Of a DNA stretch of 64,000 nucleotides, positions 18,977-28,400 are shown piece by piece. The translations under genes were made by a program, and so were the position numbers. The DNA is taken from positions 1-64,000 of the forward strand of contig JAEEOO010000004.1 in NCBI GenBank assembly GCA_016284315.1, written 5' to 3'. The notes under the pieces were generated by a model. It had not been told where the DNA came from, ran no database searches, and worked only from the letters and a program-made list of their open reading frames with translations. Positions within the stretch are counted from its first letter, which is position 1, and each line of letters starts with the position of its first letter. This DNA is from Lachnospiraceae bacterium. GTDB lineage: Bacteria > Bacillota > Clostridia > Lachnospirales > Lachnospiraceae.

Positions 18977-20778
18977 TATTCCTCTTCAGTATCTTTTAAT
19001 CCTGTTGCGATCAATTCCTTGGGCAAAAGTTCCATGATGGTCTTCTCCAAAAGCTTCGAATCAACAGGTTTTGAAAGATATCCCACAAAGCCGTTCTGGA
19101 GGTAGAATTCCCTGGCTCCCGAAATTGCATTTGCGGTAAGGGCAACTGTTGGCTTGTCGCCGCCTAAGATGCTGTAATCCTTCTTTATCCTCTGAAGGGT
19201 TTCGATACCGTCCATCTCAGGCATCATGTGGTCGATAAAGATGATATCGTACTCCACTTCGTGCATCTTTCTGATGGCCTCTTCTCCTGAAAGAGCTGTA
19301 TCAACACGTATCTTGGTCCTCTTTAATAGACCGACAATAACGTTAAGGTTCATCTTTATATCATCAACAACAAGGATCTTTGCATCCGGCGCCGTAAACT
19401 GCTCGGTAGCGGACTGCTTTCCTTTACCCTTTATTGTTGAGCTGGAAGAAAGATCTCCGATCTCCGTCCAGTCGATGACTTCCTGTCTTACGAAGAATGA
19501 GAAGGTTGAGCCTTCGCCGTAGCTACTCTTAACAGTAAGACGGCTTCCCATCATGGCAAGGAGCTGCTGAACGATACTCATGCCAAGTCCGGTACCTTCA
19601 ATATGTCTGTTTCTCAGTTCCTCGATTCGTTCAAAAGGAGCAAAGAGTTTTTCAAGATCCTCCTTCTTCATTCCGCGTCCGGTATCGGAAATGGAGATCT
19701 TAAGGAAGATTGATCTTTCGTCCGCCTTGTCAAAATCAACCGAAAAGAGTATCGATCCCTTCTCGGTGTATTTCACGGCGTTTGTCAGGATGTTCATGAT
19801 TATCTGCTTGATCCTGATCTCGTCTCCGTAGAGAGTCCTCGGAAGGTCTTTCGCGGCATTTACCTTAAAGGCAAGCCCCTTCTGCTTCGCTCTGTTGGCA
19901 ACAAAGATCCTTGTATCGTTGATAAGAGCACTGAGATCGTATTTTACAGGCAGGATCTCCATCTTACCCGACTCGATTTTGGAGAAGTCAAGTATGTTGT
20001 TTATAAGGCTTAAAAGCATATTTCCGGCGTGCTGGATGTCCTCCGCATACCTTCTTATATCCTGCTCCTGAGTCTCTCTCAGGATCATCTCGTTCATACC
20101 GAGAACCGAGTTAATGGGAGTACGGATCTCGTGGGACATGCTGGCAAGGAAATCCGACTTTGTCTTGGTAGCCTTTCTAGCTTCCTCCGCCTTGGTCTCA
20201 ATGATCCTCATAAGCTCGTCAGTGGAACGCTCCTGCTCAGCAAGGATCTCCGCCTGTCTGAGACGTCCCGTATTAAGGAGAACGAAAAAGGCATCCATTA
20301 CGATTATACCGATGATGGTGGCAACCACTTCAACAACACCGAACTGCTTAAACTGAAGGATAAATCTTCCGATCACGGTATTGCCCTGGAAGGGGATTGC
20401 AAATACAACAAGCACAAGACTTGTGATACCGGCGTGAATAATGTTTACTATTCGCTCCTTATTGAAGTAAGCAACACCGGATGCAAACATTGCGGTAACC
20501 GCAAATATCATGGATGAACCTACGGAATAGGAGGCAAGGAATCCGGCGTAAATAAGGCACATGGTGATATACATCGACATGAATATCGATGCTCTCTTTA
20601 TAAGAATATTGATCGAAAATCCAACTGCATAAACAGTCATTGAGATTATGCAGACAAACGACCTTATATGTGGCAAAACGTTACTGCCGCTCATGAGAGT
20701 GGTGACCAGCGTCAGGATGACACAACAGAGCAGGCTGAAAACATTTGCAGATTGAATTGCTTTAGTCTCTCTGTCCAT
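18973..20778 (-). CDS. Membrane hybrid histidine kinase with receiver domain
   Basis: A 601-residue kinase. Residues 10-180 hold about five or six membrane helices with almost no extracellular domain, so the signal may be membrane-borne. Then come HisKA with MSHEIRTPINS (His near 213), an ATP-binding domain with ILTNAVKYTEKG, DTGRGM and GTGLGMSIV, and a receiver with FIDHMMPEMDG (Asp near 511). Unlike the kinase at 13551 it has no HPt domain, so a separate HPt or direct protein target is needed. It begins three bases after the lipid-kinase gene and shares its transcript. Confidence 0.9.
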   Translation of the reverse strand: MDRETKAIQSANVFSLLCCVILTLVTTLMSGSNVLPHIRSFVCIISMTVYAVGFSINILIKRASIFMSMYITMCLIYAGFLASYSVGSSMIFAVTAMFASGVAYFNKERIVNIIHAGITSLVLVVFAIPFQGNTVIGRFILQFKQFGVVEVVATIIGIIVMDAFFVLLNTGRLRQAEILAEQERSTDELMRIIETKAEEARKATKTKSDFLASMSHEIRTPINSVLGMNEMILRETQEQDIRRYAEDIQHAGNMLLSLINNILDFSKIESGKMEILPVKYDLSALINDTRIFVANRAKQKGLAFKVNAAKDLPRTLYGDEIRIKQIIMNILTNAVKYTEKGSILFSVDFDKADERSIFLKISISDTGRGMKKEDLEKLFAPFERIEELRNRHIEGTGLGMSIVQQLLAMMGSRLTVKSSYGEGSTFSFFVRQEVIDWTEIGDLSSSSTIKGKGKQSATEQFTAPDAKILVVDDIKMNLNVIVGLLKRTKIRVDTALSGEEAIRKMHEVEYDIIFIDHMMPEMDGIETLQRIKKDYSILGGDKPTVALTANAISGAREFYLQNGFVGYLSKPVDSKLLEKTIMELLPKELIATGLKDTEEEY

Positions 20779-20780
20779 GT

Positions 20781-21689
20781 TTACCTCTCTCCTCGTTTAG
20801 GCAGCACAAAACGAAGTCCCTGCCTAACGATCTCTGCTCTAAGCTCGTAAGCCTGACACAATTCGCCGTCAAGTTCCAAATTAAAACTCATGCCATTGGT
20901 TCTTCTTGCTTTTATGAACTTAGAAAGTCCGCTTTCCGTAACCTTCTTGAGCTGTCCAAGGTTGCCACCTGTGGCAGCCTTAATGGCATTAAGCCTTGCA
21001 AAATGCCCACGTCCGGGCACAAAGGTATAAGAAGCAAGACCGTCATCGACATTTTCATTAATGCCCATACGGTATTTGCCTCCGATATATGAGCCGTTAC
21101 CGAAGTACATCAGGGTAACTTTTTCGTTTGTGAATTTCAGTGAATCAGTGGTAACATCAAAAAACTTTGGATTGGCAAGAAATGCCGCGTGTAAACGTGT
21201 GACCAGACCGGGCAGGCGCCTTCTTCCGAGGCCGAGAGCCTTTACCTCATCTCCCTTTTTAAGGGAATCCGTGTCGGCACCAAAGGTTACACAGTTAAGA
21301 GCTATACCGAGATTGCTCTTTATATAATCCACATAAACCACTTCGCCGTTTATCATGGCTGAAACATCTCTGAAGTGGGTAAGATCATCAGTAAATGCCT
21401 TAAGGAAATCGCAGGTTCCATAGGGAATCATGGCAACTTCGGCTCTTGTGATATCCTTGAATCCGCGAAGCATGTTTCGCATTGTTCCCGAACCACCGCA
21501 ACAATAAAATCTAAGTTCCTCATTGTCGAAAAAACGGCATAATACTTCAACCAGATCAGTTTCATGACCCGGTCTTCTGGTGGAGAAGACATAATAATGC
21601 AGATCCGGAAATTCCTCAAGCTGTTTTCTCAGTTTCATGGCATATCCGGGCTCGCACACTATTGGATTTACGATAAATACATGTATCAT
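20781..21689 (-). CDS. Diacylglycerol kinase-family lipid kinase
   Basis: A 302-residue protein of the DAGK_cat (YegS/BmrU) family, which phosphorylates lipids with ATP. The nucleotide motif is CGGSGTMRNML (GGSGT at 65-69) where most members have GGDGT, and the second motif is PYGTCDFLK in place of PxGTxNDF. The FGADTDSLKKGDE and GNGSYIGGKYR stretches fit the C-terminal beta domain. Both changes at ATP-binding motifs are unusual, so activity or substrate may differ. It precedes the hybrid kinase gene. Confidence 0.8.
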   Translation of the reverse strand: MIHVFIVNPIVCEPGYAMKLRKQLEEFPDLHYYVFSTRRPGHETDLVEVLCRFFDNEELRFYCCGGSGTMRNMLRGFKDITRAEVAMIPYGTCDFLKAFTDDLTHFRDVSAMINGEVVYVDYIKSNLGIALNCVTFGADTDSLKKGDEVKALGLGRRRLPGLVTRLHAAFLANPKFFDVTTDSLKFTNEKVTLMYFGNGSYIGGKYRMGINENVDDGLASYTFVPGRGHFARLNAIKAATGGNLGQLKKVTESGLSKFIKARRTNGMSFNLELDGELCQAYELRAEIVRQGLRFVLPKRGER

Positions 21690-21758
21690 CGAGGTCCTCT
21701 TACGGTAATAAATGCCGAAACTTTGGTTTAGGTTACGAGGTAATGCATCATGTAAAGC

Positions 21759-22544
21759 TTAAGTGGCGAAGATCTCAGCAATGGTAAGATCTTCGGGAGT
21801 TGTTATCTTAAAGTTCTGATAAGAGCCCTCTGCCACATGAACCTTGGCAAGACCTGAAAGTTCAACGGTCATGGCGTCATCGGTAAGGTCTTCTCTCTCA
21901 TCATAAACAGCCTGTCTGTAGGACTCGAAGATGGTTTCAGCCTTGAAGGTCTGAGGTGTCTGGATGTTCCAGACATTCTTTCTTTCGGGAGTCTCCACTA
22001 CTTCGCCGTTTTCATTAACGATCTTTACGGTATCCTTGGACTTAACGGCTGTAACGCAGGCATCGTATTTAAGCACCGCATCATAGTTGGCCCTTAAGAT
22101 CTCCTCTGTAAGGAAAGGCCTTGCACCGTCGTGAATGAAAATATAATCTGTGGGAAGATCCTTTGAAAAATCGGGATCCCCAAGAAGTTCTTCCTGTTTG
22201 TCGGCTCCGATGGCCATCCAGTTGATGTTCTTGAGGCTAACGAGTCCGCTCCAAACAGATTCCCATCTTTCTCTTCCCGCATCTGCGATACGGGTAACCT
22301 TGGTAAAAAAGTATTTTGCCAGAAGCTCGTCTCTTACAAAATCCGCATCATCCGGCCTGATGACAAGAACACACTCATCAATGATCTCGGACTTTTCGAT
22401 AGCCATAAGGCTGTACCATAAAACCGGCTTTTCGTTTATTTCAAGATACTGCTTGGCAACCTTGCCTCCCATGCGCTTTCCGATTCCTCCCGCAAGAAGA
22501 ATGGCGGTGCAATGAGGCTTGGTCTTATTTGTTATACCTTCCAT
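21759..22544 (-). CDS. ispD: IspD/TarI-type sugar-alcohol phosphate cytidylyltransferase
   Basis: A 261-residue cytidylyltransferase. The CTP loop reads AILLAGGIGKRMGG with KQYLEINEKPVLWYSL behind it, and IHDGARPFL is the metal-binding region. The best reading is IspD, which forms CDP-methylerythritol in isoprenoid synthesis, but the related TarI (ribitol phosphate) shares these motifs, and the protein is about 30 residues longer than usual IspD with an insert near 110-130. It starts one base from the tsaD stop. Confidence 0.75.
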   Translation of the reverse strand: MEGITNKTKPHCTAILLAGGIGKRMGGKVAKQYLEINEKPVLWYSLMAIEKSEIIDECVLVIRPDDADFVRDELLAKYFFTKVTRIADAGRERWESVWSGLVSLKNINWMAIGADKQEELLGDPDFSKDLPTDYIFIHDGARPFLTEEILRANYDAVLKYDACVTAVKSKDTVKIVNENGEVVETPERKNVWNIQTPQTFKAETIFESYRQAVYDEREDLTDDAMTVELSGLAKVHVAEGSYQNFKITTPEDLTIAEIFAT

Positions 22545-22545
22545 T

Positions 22546-23586
22546 TTATACTTTGAAGACTCCGACCTTTTCGCCTATCTGAAGATTCGGAACGGCGTTA
22601 AGATCCAAAGTACTTCTATACCCCTTTATAAATTCATAGTACCCTGCAGAACCGATCATCGCGGCATTATCCGTACAGAAGATCGGGCTTGGATGAACAA
22701 ACTCAAATCCTCGCTTTGCACACTCAGTTTCAAATGCCTCTCTGAGATGAGAATTTGAAGCAACTCCTCCGGCAATGGCAAAGGTCTTTACCCCATAATC
22801 CTTTGCTGCCTGAAGGGAATGTTCAACCAAAACATCCACTACGGATTTCTGGAAAGAAGCGGCAACATCCGCCTGGGAGAATTCCTCTCCCTTCATCCTG
22901 CATCCGTTAAGATAATTAAGAACAGCGCTCTTAAGTCCGCTGAATGAGAAATCATAATCGCTGCCTTCAACCTTTCCTCTGGGGAAAACAATAGCATCGG
23001 GATTACCCTCTCTTGAGATCTTGTCGATCTTAGGTCCGCCCGGGTAGCCAAGTCCGATGGCTCTCGCCACCTTATCAAAGGCCTCTCCCGCTGCGTCATC
23101 CCTTGTCCTTGCGATTATCTCATACTCTCCGTAATCCTTTACAAGAACAAGATGCGAATGACCTCCCGAAGCCACAAGGCACATAAACGGAGGCTTAAGA
23201 TCCGGATGTTCAATATAGTTGGCGCTGATATGACCTTCGATGTGATGAACTCCAACGATGGGAATACCGCTTGCAAAGCTTATTGCCTTTGCCGCGGAAA
23301 CGCCAACAAGAAGGGCTCCCACAAGACCCGGTCCGTATGTGACCGCGATAGCATCTATATCTTTTAAAGTAACTCCTGCCTCTGAAAGAGACTTTTTAAT
23401 GACCCTGTTCACCTTTTCGATATGCTTTCTTGAAGCGATCTCGGGAACGACTCCTCCGTAGAGGGTGTGAAGGTCGATCTGGGAATATATGGTATTTGAG
23501 AGAACTTCCCTTCCGTTTTTTACCACCGATGCGGCGGTCTCATCGCAGGAGCTCTCCACTGCCAAAATTAGTACATCTTTATCCAT
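22546..23586 (-). CDS. tsaD: tRNA t6A37 threonylcarbamoyltransferase subunit TsaD
   Basis: A 346-residue Kae1/TsaD protein that transfers the threonylcarbamoyl group to A37 of ANN-decoding tRNAs. The metal-binding HIEGH motif is near residue 110 and the nucleotide region [10 protein letters not shown] follows; the N-terminal [15 protein letters not shown] stretch is canonical. Its partners tsaB and tsaE are in the same gene run, a few genes upstream. TsaC was not seen in the window. Confidence 0.97.
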   Translation of the reverse strand: MDKDVLILAVESSCDETAASVVKNGREVLSNTIYSQIDLHTLYGGVVPEIASRKHIEKVNRVIKKSLSEAGVTLKDIDAIAVTYGPGLVGALLVGVSAAKAISFASGIPIVGVHHIEGHISANYIEHPDLKPPFMCLVASGGHSHLVLVKDYGEYEIIARTRDDAAGEAFDKVARAIGLGYPGGPKIDKISREGNPDAIVFPRGKVEGSDYDFSFSGLKSAVLNYLNGCRMKGEEFSQADVAASFQKSVVDVLVEHSLQAAKDYGVKTFAIAGGVASNSHLREAFETECAKRGFEFVHPSPIFCTDNAAMIGSAGYYEFIKGYRSTLDLNAVPNLQIGEKVGVFKV

Positions 23587-23613
23587 TGGTTATCTATCCA
23601 AACTAAATTAATT

Positions 23614-24216
23614 TCAATCTCCTTTGACACCGTCACCGTTAAGATCCACATTGGATTCATCATCCCAACCGTAGATCTTCCAGCGCTTTTCGGAATCTTT
23701 TCGGAGAAGATATATGGTCTTCTTGGTAATACTCTTACCGTTCTCGCTTAGGTTGTAAGTACACTTAAGCCGTGCAAAATTGTATCCGTCCTTAGAGTAG
23801 TAATCAACATTGGTGCTTGAAACAACGCCGGCGTTTGTGATCCTTCTCTTTGCGTCCTTGTTGTCCTGTACTTCCTGCTTAAGGCTCATAAGGTAAGTAC
23901 CGGTATCGTTGTTGGCAAGGAGTTTTTCATCAAAGAGTCCTCTTGCCTTAAGACCCAACGCCTCGACCTCGTCTTCTGTGGTTTCTTCGGCATAGTAGCA
24001 AACTATGATGCTGTTGTAATACTTCATGACTTCCTTGGGAGTCGGAGGATAATCTTTGTCCAGATCCCTTGAAAGTGCAGTATCAACAGCGCTCATGGTC
24101 TTCTCAGCTCTGCTGTCCTTGGCGCGGCTTGATAAAAAGGCATAGTAACCCACTACAGCCAGAACGAGAAGCGTTATGATAATTGTGATCCTTGTAGCTC
24201 GTGGCTTAAGTTTCAT
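23614..24216 (-). CDS. Single-pass membrane protein, possibly DUF6715
   Basis: A 200-residue protein with a basic start, one hydrophobic helix near 10-28 and a soluble remainder predicted outside the cell. The region with TPKEVMKYYNSIIVCYYAEE and the final part with KRWKIYGWDDESNVD look like a small NTF2-like fold and resemble the DUF6715 group; that is a tentative match. It ends with DLNGDGVKGD, a calcium-loop-like string. It sits between rnz and tsaD. Function unknown. Confidence 0.6.
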   Translation of the reverse strand: MKLKPRATRITIIITLLVLAVVGYYAFLSSRAKDSRAEKTMSAVDTALSRDLDKDYPPTPKEVMKYYNSIIVCYYAEETTEDEVEALGLKARGLFDEKLLANNDTGTYLMSLKQEVQDNKDAKRRITNAGVVSSTNVDYYSKDGYNFARLKCTYNLSENGKSITKKTIYLLRKDSEKRWKIYGWDDESNVDLNGDGVKGD

Positions 24217-24249
24217 TAACGGGTTACCTCGAATATCCTGCCTTTAGGC

Positions 24250-25161
24250 TTATTCTTCCTCAAAATTCAGTTCCTTGCTTCTTCCATCCTTTGAAATGTG
24301 GGCGTCTGCAAAGATCTTTTTAACTGTATCTCTGTAGTTGTCCGGCCAGTTCATTGCCGGGCTGTAATGTGTGAGCCAGAGCTCTTTGGTTCCGGACTCT
24401 TTTGCCAGTGTTGCAGCTTCCTGCATGGTCATATGCTTTTTTGCAACAGCTTTTTCCGCTTCCTCAGGGTCTCCGTACATACCCTCAAGGATCAGAAGAT
24501 CCGTATCCTTCGCAGCTTCTCTTAAGCTGTCCGTAGGCCTTGTATCGGTACAGTAAGTAACTTTAAGTCCTTTTCTCTCTCCGCCCAGGACCATATCGGG
24601 AGTGTAGAGCCTGCCGTCTTCCTCAATGCTCTCACCCTTCTGAAGCTTGCTCCAGAGCTTTAAAGGAATGTTAAGGCTCTCTGCCTTTTCCTTGTCAAAT
24701 CTTCCCGCACGCTTGATCTCCATGGTGTATCCATAGCAGACCATGCTGTGGTTTACTCTGAAAGCGTTTAATGTAAATCCGTCAAATTCAAAACTCTGAT
24801 TGTTTTCCGTTATTTCCAAAAACTTAAGTTCAAAGGGAAGCTCGGGAGCTATTACCCTTAAACTTGAAACCACTCTCTCAAGACCTTTGGGGCCGATAAG
24901 AAGAAGGGGCTCCGTCCTGTCCGCATTTCCCATGTTAAGGAGCATACCGGGAAGTCCGCTGATATGGTCCGCATGGTAATGTGTAAAACATATTATATCT
25001 ATCGGGTTCGGGCTCCACCCTTTTTCCCTCATGGCTATCTGGGTTCCTTCGCCGCAATCGATGAGAATGCTGTGTCCGTTGTATCTCATCATCAGCGATG
25101 TAAGCCATCTGTAGGGAAGTGGCATCATGCCACCTGTCCCGAGTAAACATACATCCAACAT
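24250..25161 (-). CDS. rnz: Ribonuclease Z
   Basis: A 303-residue metallo-beta-lactamase-fold endonuclease that trims tRNA 3' ends. The zinc motif THYHADHISGLPG is near residue 60, with LIDCGEGTQIAM before it and the WLTHYSPAM histidine near the C-terminus. The length matches the short bacterial form. It follows rimI by three bases in the tsaE-tsaB-rimI run. Confidence 0.94.
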   Translation of the reverse strand: MLDVCLLGTGGMMPLPYRWLTSLMMRYNGHSILIDCGEGTQIAMREKGWSPNPIDIICFTHYHADHISGLPGMLLNMGNADRTEPLLLIGPKGLERVVSSLRVIAPELPFELKFLEITENNQSFEFDGFTLNAFRVNHSMVCYGYTMEIKRAGRFDKEKAESLNIPLKLWSKLQKGESIEEDGRLYTPDMVLGGERKGLKVTYCTDTRPTDSLREAAKDTDLLILEGMYGDPEEAEKAVAKKHMTMQEAATLAKESGTKELWLTHYSPAMNWPDNYRDTVKKIFADAHISKDGRSKELNFEEE

Positions 25162-25164
25162 AAA

Positions 25165-25605
25165 CTATCCTCTGCGCCACATGATCAGCGCATCTTCCGT
25201 GGGATCCTCATAGAATCCGGGGCGAACCCCTTCTCCTTTAAATCCCGATTTTTCATAGACCCTAATGGCGGGAGCATTGGAAACCCTGACTTCAAGGGTG
25301 TAATCCTTAATATCCTCTTCCTCGCCCAGTCTTATAAGCTCTTCAATAAGCCTGCTTGCTATTCCTCTGCCTCTGAAATCGCCCCATACGACCACATTGT
25401 CAATGTTGCCTTCGCCTGCGATGACTCTCATTCCCGCGCTTCCGACAACCTCTCCGTCAAGTTCCGCCACAAGGTATCTTGCATAGGGAATGTCAAACAG
25501 TTCGCGAAAGGCTTCCCTTGTCCAGGGTCTTGAGAATGAATCTCTCTCGATCTCCGCAAGGCGGTCGATATCGGTTTCCTTAATCTTTCTGATGATCAGG
25601 GGCAT
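25165..25605 (-). CDS. rimI: Ribosomal protein S18-alanine N-acetyltransferase
   Basis: A 146-residue GNAT acetyltransferase. The acetyl-CoA loop is RGRGIASRL near residue 78, with VWGDFRGRG before it, and the YEKSGFKGEG stretch at the C-terminus is typical of RimI. Its position directly after tsaB is the common RimI location, and the gap is two bases. The exact substrate is inferred from family and place. Confidence 0.88.
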   Translation of the reverse strand: MPLIIRKIKETDIDRLAEIERDSFSRPWTREAFRELFDIPYARYLVAELDGEVVGSAGMRVIAGEGNIDNVVVWGDFRGRGIASRLIEELIRLGEEEDIKDYTLEVRVSNAPAIRVYEKSGFKGEGVRPGFYEDPTEDALIMWRRG

Positions 25606-25607
25606 CT

Positions 25608-26309
25608 TTATACCTCGAAATGTTTGGGACCTTCGTTCTCGGCCTGACTCTTTCTTAAGTAGGTCGGCGCATGGTCGTCAGCATCGACTGTCTTACCAAT
25701 TTTGTAATAATACGCTCCGAGAGTAGCTACGCTTGCTGCGCTCTGGAACAGCCTGTGAGCCGGTGCCTTTTTAAAGGGTACCTTTATTGCTTCATCAAGA
25801 AAATCACTGTATACGGGAACTCCATCCCCGAGGAAGATAACTTCTCTTCCCAGCTCGTTGATCTTTTCTGCTATCTCCGAGATAGGGATTGCCGCTCCGT
25901 CAAGGACTATATTAAACTCAGGATTAAACTCATAAAGACCGGTATAAACCTGTTTTCTTCTTGCATCCATAAGGGGACAGATAAGGGCGTTTGTTCCCCA
26001 AAGGTTATATGCAAGACCTTCAAGAGTAGGAACTTCAACGATGGGCTTATCGATAACAAGGGCGATTCCCTTAGCTGTCGCGCTTCCGATTCGAAGTCCC
26101 GTATATGAACCGGGGCCCGAAGCAATAGCAATGGCATCCACCGTATCAAGGTCAAGCTCCGTCATTTTCTTTATTTCATCAAGCATGGGAAGCAATGTCT
26201 GGGAGTGGGTCTTTTTGTAATTGGTGGTGTACTCGGCTGTAATAACGCCGTCGCACCAGACCGCCACACTCGCAACAAGCCCCGAGCTGTCTATTCCGAT
26301 AATCTTCAT
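25608..26309 (-). CDS. tsaB: tRNA t6A37 biosynthesis subunit TsaB
   Basis: A 233-residue ASKHA-fold protein that binds TsaD in the t6A-forming complex. The SGPGSYTGLRIG motif lies near residue 65, and the N-terminal IIGIDSSG is typical. It is followed by rimI and preceded by tsaE with a 20-base gap. The usual TsaB loss of some ATP-binding residues cannot be judged by eye. Confidence 0.93.
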   Translation of the reverse strand: MKIIGIDSSGLVASVAVWCDGVITAEYTTNYKKTHSQTLLPMLDEIKKMTELDLDTVDAIAIASGPGSYTGLRIGSATAKGIALVIDKPIVEVPTLEGLAYNLWGTNALICPLMDARRKQVYTGLYEFNPEFNIVLDGAAIPISEIAEKINELGREVIFLGDGVPVYSDFLDEAIKVPFKKAPAHRLFQSAASVATLGAYYYKIGKTVDADDHAPTYLRKSQAENEGPKHFEV

Positions 26310-26329
26310 TTCAAATACTCAAACCGCTA

Positions 26330-26764
26330 TCAAATATTTTTTATGGTAATCTTTCTGTAATCAAATCCCTTTTCAGGGTCTTTTTCGATAAGGACTCTGA
26401 CTGCCTCTTCTGGGATGATCTCGTCGATCAGCTCTGCCCATTCGATAATGGAGGCTCCGCTTCCGAAAACATAATCCTCAAATCCTATCTCGTCCATCTC
26501 CTCCACATCGCCGATGCGGTAAACATCGAAGTGGTAGAAGGGAAGTCTTCCGTCTTCATAAACCTGAAGGATGGTGAAGGTCGGGCTGTTTACAGGTCCT
26601 TCAATTCCAAGTCCCTTTGCAAAGCCCTGGGTGAAAAGCGTCTTGCCTACGCCGAGGTCTCCGGTCATAGCGATGATAAGTCCCGGCTTTGCCTCTTCTC
26701 CCATCTTCTTTCCGATCTCGAAAGTCTCTTCCGGAGAATGCGTTTCGTATATTACATCAGACAT
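26330..26764 (-). CDS. tsaE: tRNA t6A37 biosynthesis ATPase TsaE
   Basis: A 144-residue P-loop ATPase of the t6A complex. The Walker A motif GDLGVGKT is near residues 36-43, followed by LFTQGFAKGLG and SPTFTI, and the FHFDVYRI-type stretch is YHFDVYRIG. It starts the tsaE-tsaB-rimI group and follows the small membrane protein gene by four bases. Confidence 0.95.
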   Translation of the reverse strand: MSDVIYETHSPEETFEIGKKMGEEAKPGLIIAMTGDLGVGKTLFTQGFAKGLGIEGPVNSPTFTILQVYEDGRLPFYHFDVYRIGDVEEMDEIGFEDYVFGSGASIIEWAELIDEIIPEEAVRVLIEKDPEKGFDYRKITIKNI

Positions 26765-26768
26765 TTAA

Positions 26769-27245
26769 CTAACTCCTGATCTTGTTCTTTTTAGGATCGA
26801 TCCCCTCGGATATGGCCTGAATGACAAGAGGAAGACTCTCCCCCGCCTGGGCCTTGGGAATGATCGTTGCGTTGTATCTTGTGGTATAGACAATAATGCT
26901 CTTTCCTGTGGAAATCGCTTTAACAATACTGTCCCAAGGGTGGTTTTCGGATTTATCATCCTGGGATATCGTGATTCCGTTTTCGTCAAAGGTATACTTG
27001 AAAGGCTTTTTCATTGCAGGAGAAAGCGCATAAGCCTGATTAGCCTTTATAAGGAGAACGATGGGGGTATAAACAACAAGTATCGCTCCCACGATCAGGA
27101 GAAGCCAGTATTTTGCGTACAGACCGTATGCTACTCCCACAAGACCGACGGCAGTGGCCAAAATGCCTGCGGGCTTAGAGTAGGAATGCTTTAAATTAAA
27201 GTCATAAAGATCGCTTGGAGATAGCTTGATTTCTACTTCTACCAT
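26769..27245 (-). CDS. YcxB-like membrane protein
   Basis: A 158-residue protein with two close hydrophobic helices near residues 23-60 and a soluble C-terminal part (KYTFDENGITISQ, then HPWDSIVKAI, then TTRYNATIIPK) that fits the YcxB-like domain. The reading frame is open for another 45 bases upstream, but only the ATG at 27245 is followed by a typical MVEVEIKL start and has a purine-rich AAAAGAGA stretch before it. It is the first gene of the t6A run. Function unknown. Confidence 0.7.
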   Translation of the reverse strand: MVEVEIKLSPSDLYDFNLKHSYSKPAGILATAVGLVGVAYGLYAKYWLLLIVGAILVVYTPIVLLIKANQAYALSPAMKKPFKYTFDENGITISQDDKSENHPWDSIVKAISTGKSIIVYTTRYNATIIPKAQAGESLPLVIQAISEGIDPKKNKIRS

Positions 27246-27311
27246 ATCTGTCTCTTTTCCCGATCGGACCAATGGACATAGTCCAACCATTTTTAGATAT
27301 TAAATCAATTT

Positions 27312-27340
27312 ATTATATAAAAAATAGCCAAAAAAATCAA
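27312..27340 (-). promoter_or_regulatory. Promoter of the YcxB-tsaE run
   Basis: TTGATT (27335-27340) and TATAAT (27312-27317) on the minus strand with a 17-base spacer. The -35 box overlaps the T-run of the ribU terminator. Confidence 0.5.
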
Positions 27341-27370
27341 TCCCGAGTGGCCTTTAAAAACCACTCGGGA
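27330..27370 (-). terminator. Intrinsic terminator after ribU
   Basis: Nine-base arms CCCGAGTGG (27342-27350) and CCACTCGGG (27361-27369) followed on the minus strand by a seven-T run. It ends the riboflavin transporter transcript. Confidence 0.85.
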
Positions 27371-27413
27371 CCGATTTTTGGATTTACTCTTTTTGGCAGC
27401 TTACGCCAAAATT

Positions 27414-28229
27414 TTAAGCATTTTCTGTAACGGGTTTTTTAGCCTTAACACGTCTTGCTTCACCTTTAAGAATAGGGCTTAAAGGCTTATAAACAAGGAG
27501 TACGACCACTGAGTTTGCAAGGCCCTTGATAAGGTTAAGAGGAGCTACACAAACAGCAACAAAGCTGAGCATGCTTCCCTCTTTGCAAAGGGGGTTAACG
27601 GCTGAACCCATTGCAAGGAGCGCCTCAAGAGGCATTTTATACATCTTTGCAAATGTAGGAAGAAGGTAAACTGCATTGAATGCGGTTCCGAATATTGTAA
27701 GAACTATGGTTCCGACGATGCAGGCCGCAAAAGCTCCCTTCTTTGTTCTCTTAAAGTTGTAGATAACGGATGCGGTAAGAACGAGGCTGCATCCAACAGC
27801 AAAGTTTGCAAGTTCTCCGACAAAAGCAGTGCTTGTCCCCTTCACAAGAAGCTTAAGAATGATCTTGATAAACTCCATCATGACTCCGGCAGCAGGTCCG
27901 AAAGCGAAAGTTCCGATAAGGATGGGCAGTTCGCTAAAGTCCAGCTTATAAAAGTCCGGAGCAAAAGGAATCGGGATCTCTATAAGCATAAGGATGGTTG
28001 CAAGAGCTGAAAACATTCCAACCATTGCCATCTTACGGGTTGTGAAGATCTTTTCTTTGATGCCCTGTTTTCTCTGAGCGATCTTTTCAAGCAGTACCGC
28101 GATCAAAAAGAGCGCTGCGATAATGCCCAAAAAGGTGAAAACAAAGGCGATGTTCTTGGCGAAGTTATCTCCAAGCTTAGTAAAATGAGTTCCGATTTTC
28201 CCAAAAAATTCAAGTAATACTTGTTTCAT
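27414..28229 (-). CDS. ribU: ECF transporter S component for riboflavin
   Basis: A 271-residue membrane protein from the chosen start. About six helices are visible and the stretch FAFGPAAGVMMEFIKIILK is typical of RibU, the substrate-binding component that works with the shared EcfA-EcfT module to import riboflavin. The FMN riboswitch upstream supports the substrate. The frame extends to a TTG at 28253, but GAGG five bases before the ATG at 28229 decides the start. The N-terminal 25 residues form an extra amphipathic lead, and the C-terminus is basic. Confidence 0.9.
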   Translation of the reverse strand: MKQVLLEFFGKIGTHFTKLGDNFAKNIAFVFTFLGIIAALFLIAVLLEKIAQRKQGIKEKIFTTRKMAMVGMFSALATILMLIEIPIPFAPDFYKLDFSELPILIGTFAFGPAAGVMMEFIKIILKLLVKGTSTAFVGELANFAVGCSLVLTASVIYNFKRTKKGAFAACIVGTIVLTIFGTAFNAVYLLPTFAKMYKMPLEALLAMGSAVNPLCKEGSMLSFVAVCVAPLNLIKGLANSVVVLLVYKPLSPILKGEARRVKAKKPVTENA

Positions 28230-28336
28230 TTTTTCCTCACTTTCCGGCTTCAACTCTTGGGATAAGAAAAAGCCTCTTTTGTGTGGAAAATTCTTCGTGA
28301 CAGAAATTATTTGCCATAGGGTGCTTGTTACCGCAC

Positions 28337-28366
28337 ATAAAAAAGCCCGCAGTATAAACTACGGGC
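28337..28366 (-). terminator. Riboswitch-controlled terminator before ribU
   Basis: On the minus strand GCCCGTAG and CTGCGGGC form an eight-pair stem (one G-T pair) followed by TTTTTT. It lies between the FMN aptamer and ribU, the expected place for the expression platform: FMN bound would favour this hairpin. Confidence 0.8.
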
Positions 28367-28400
28367 GAGATAGCAAATAAAAGCCTATAAGGCTTATCTG

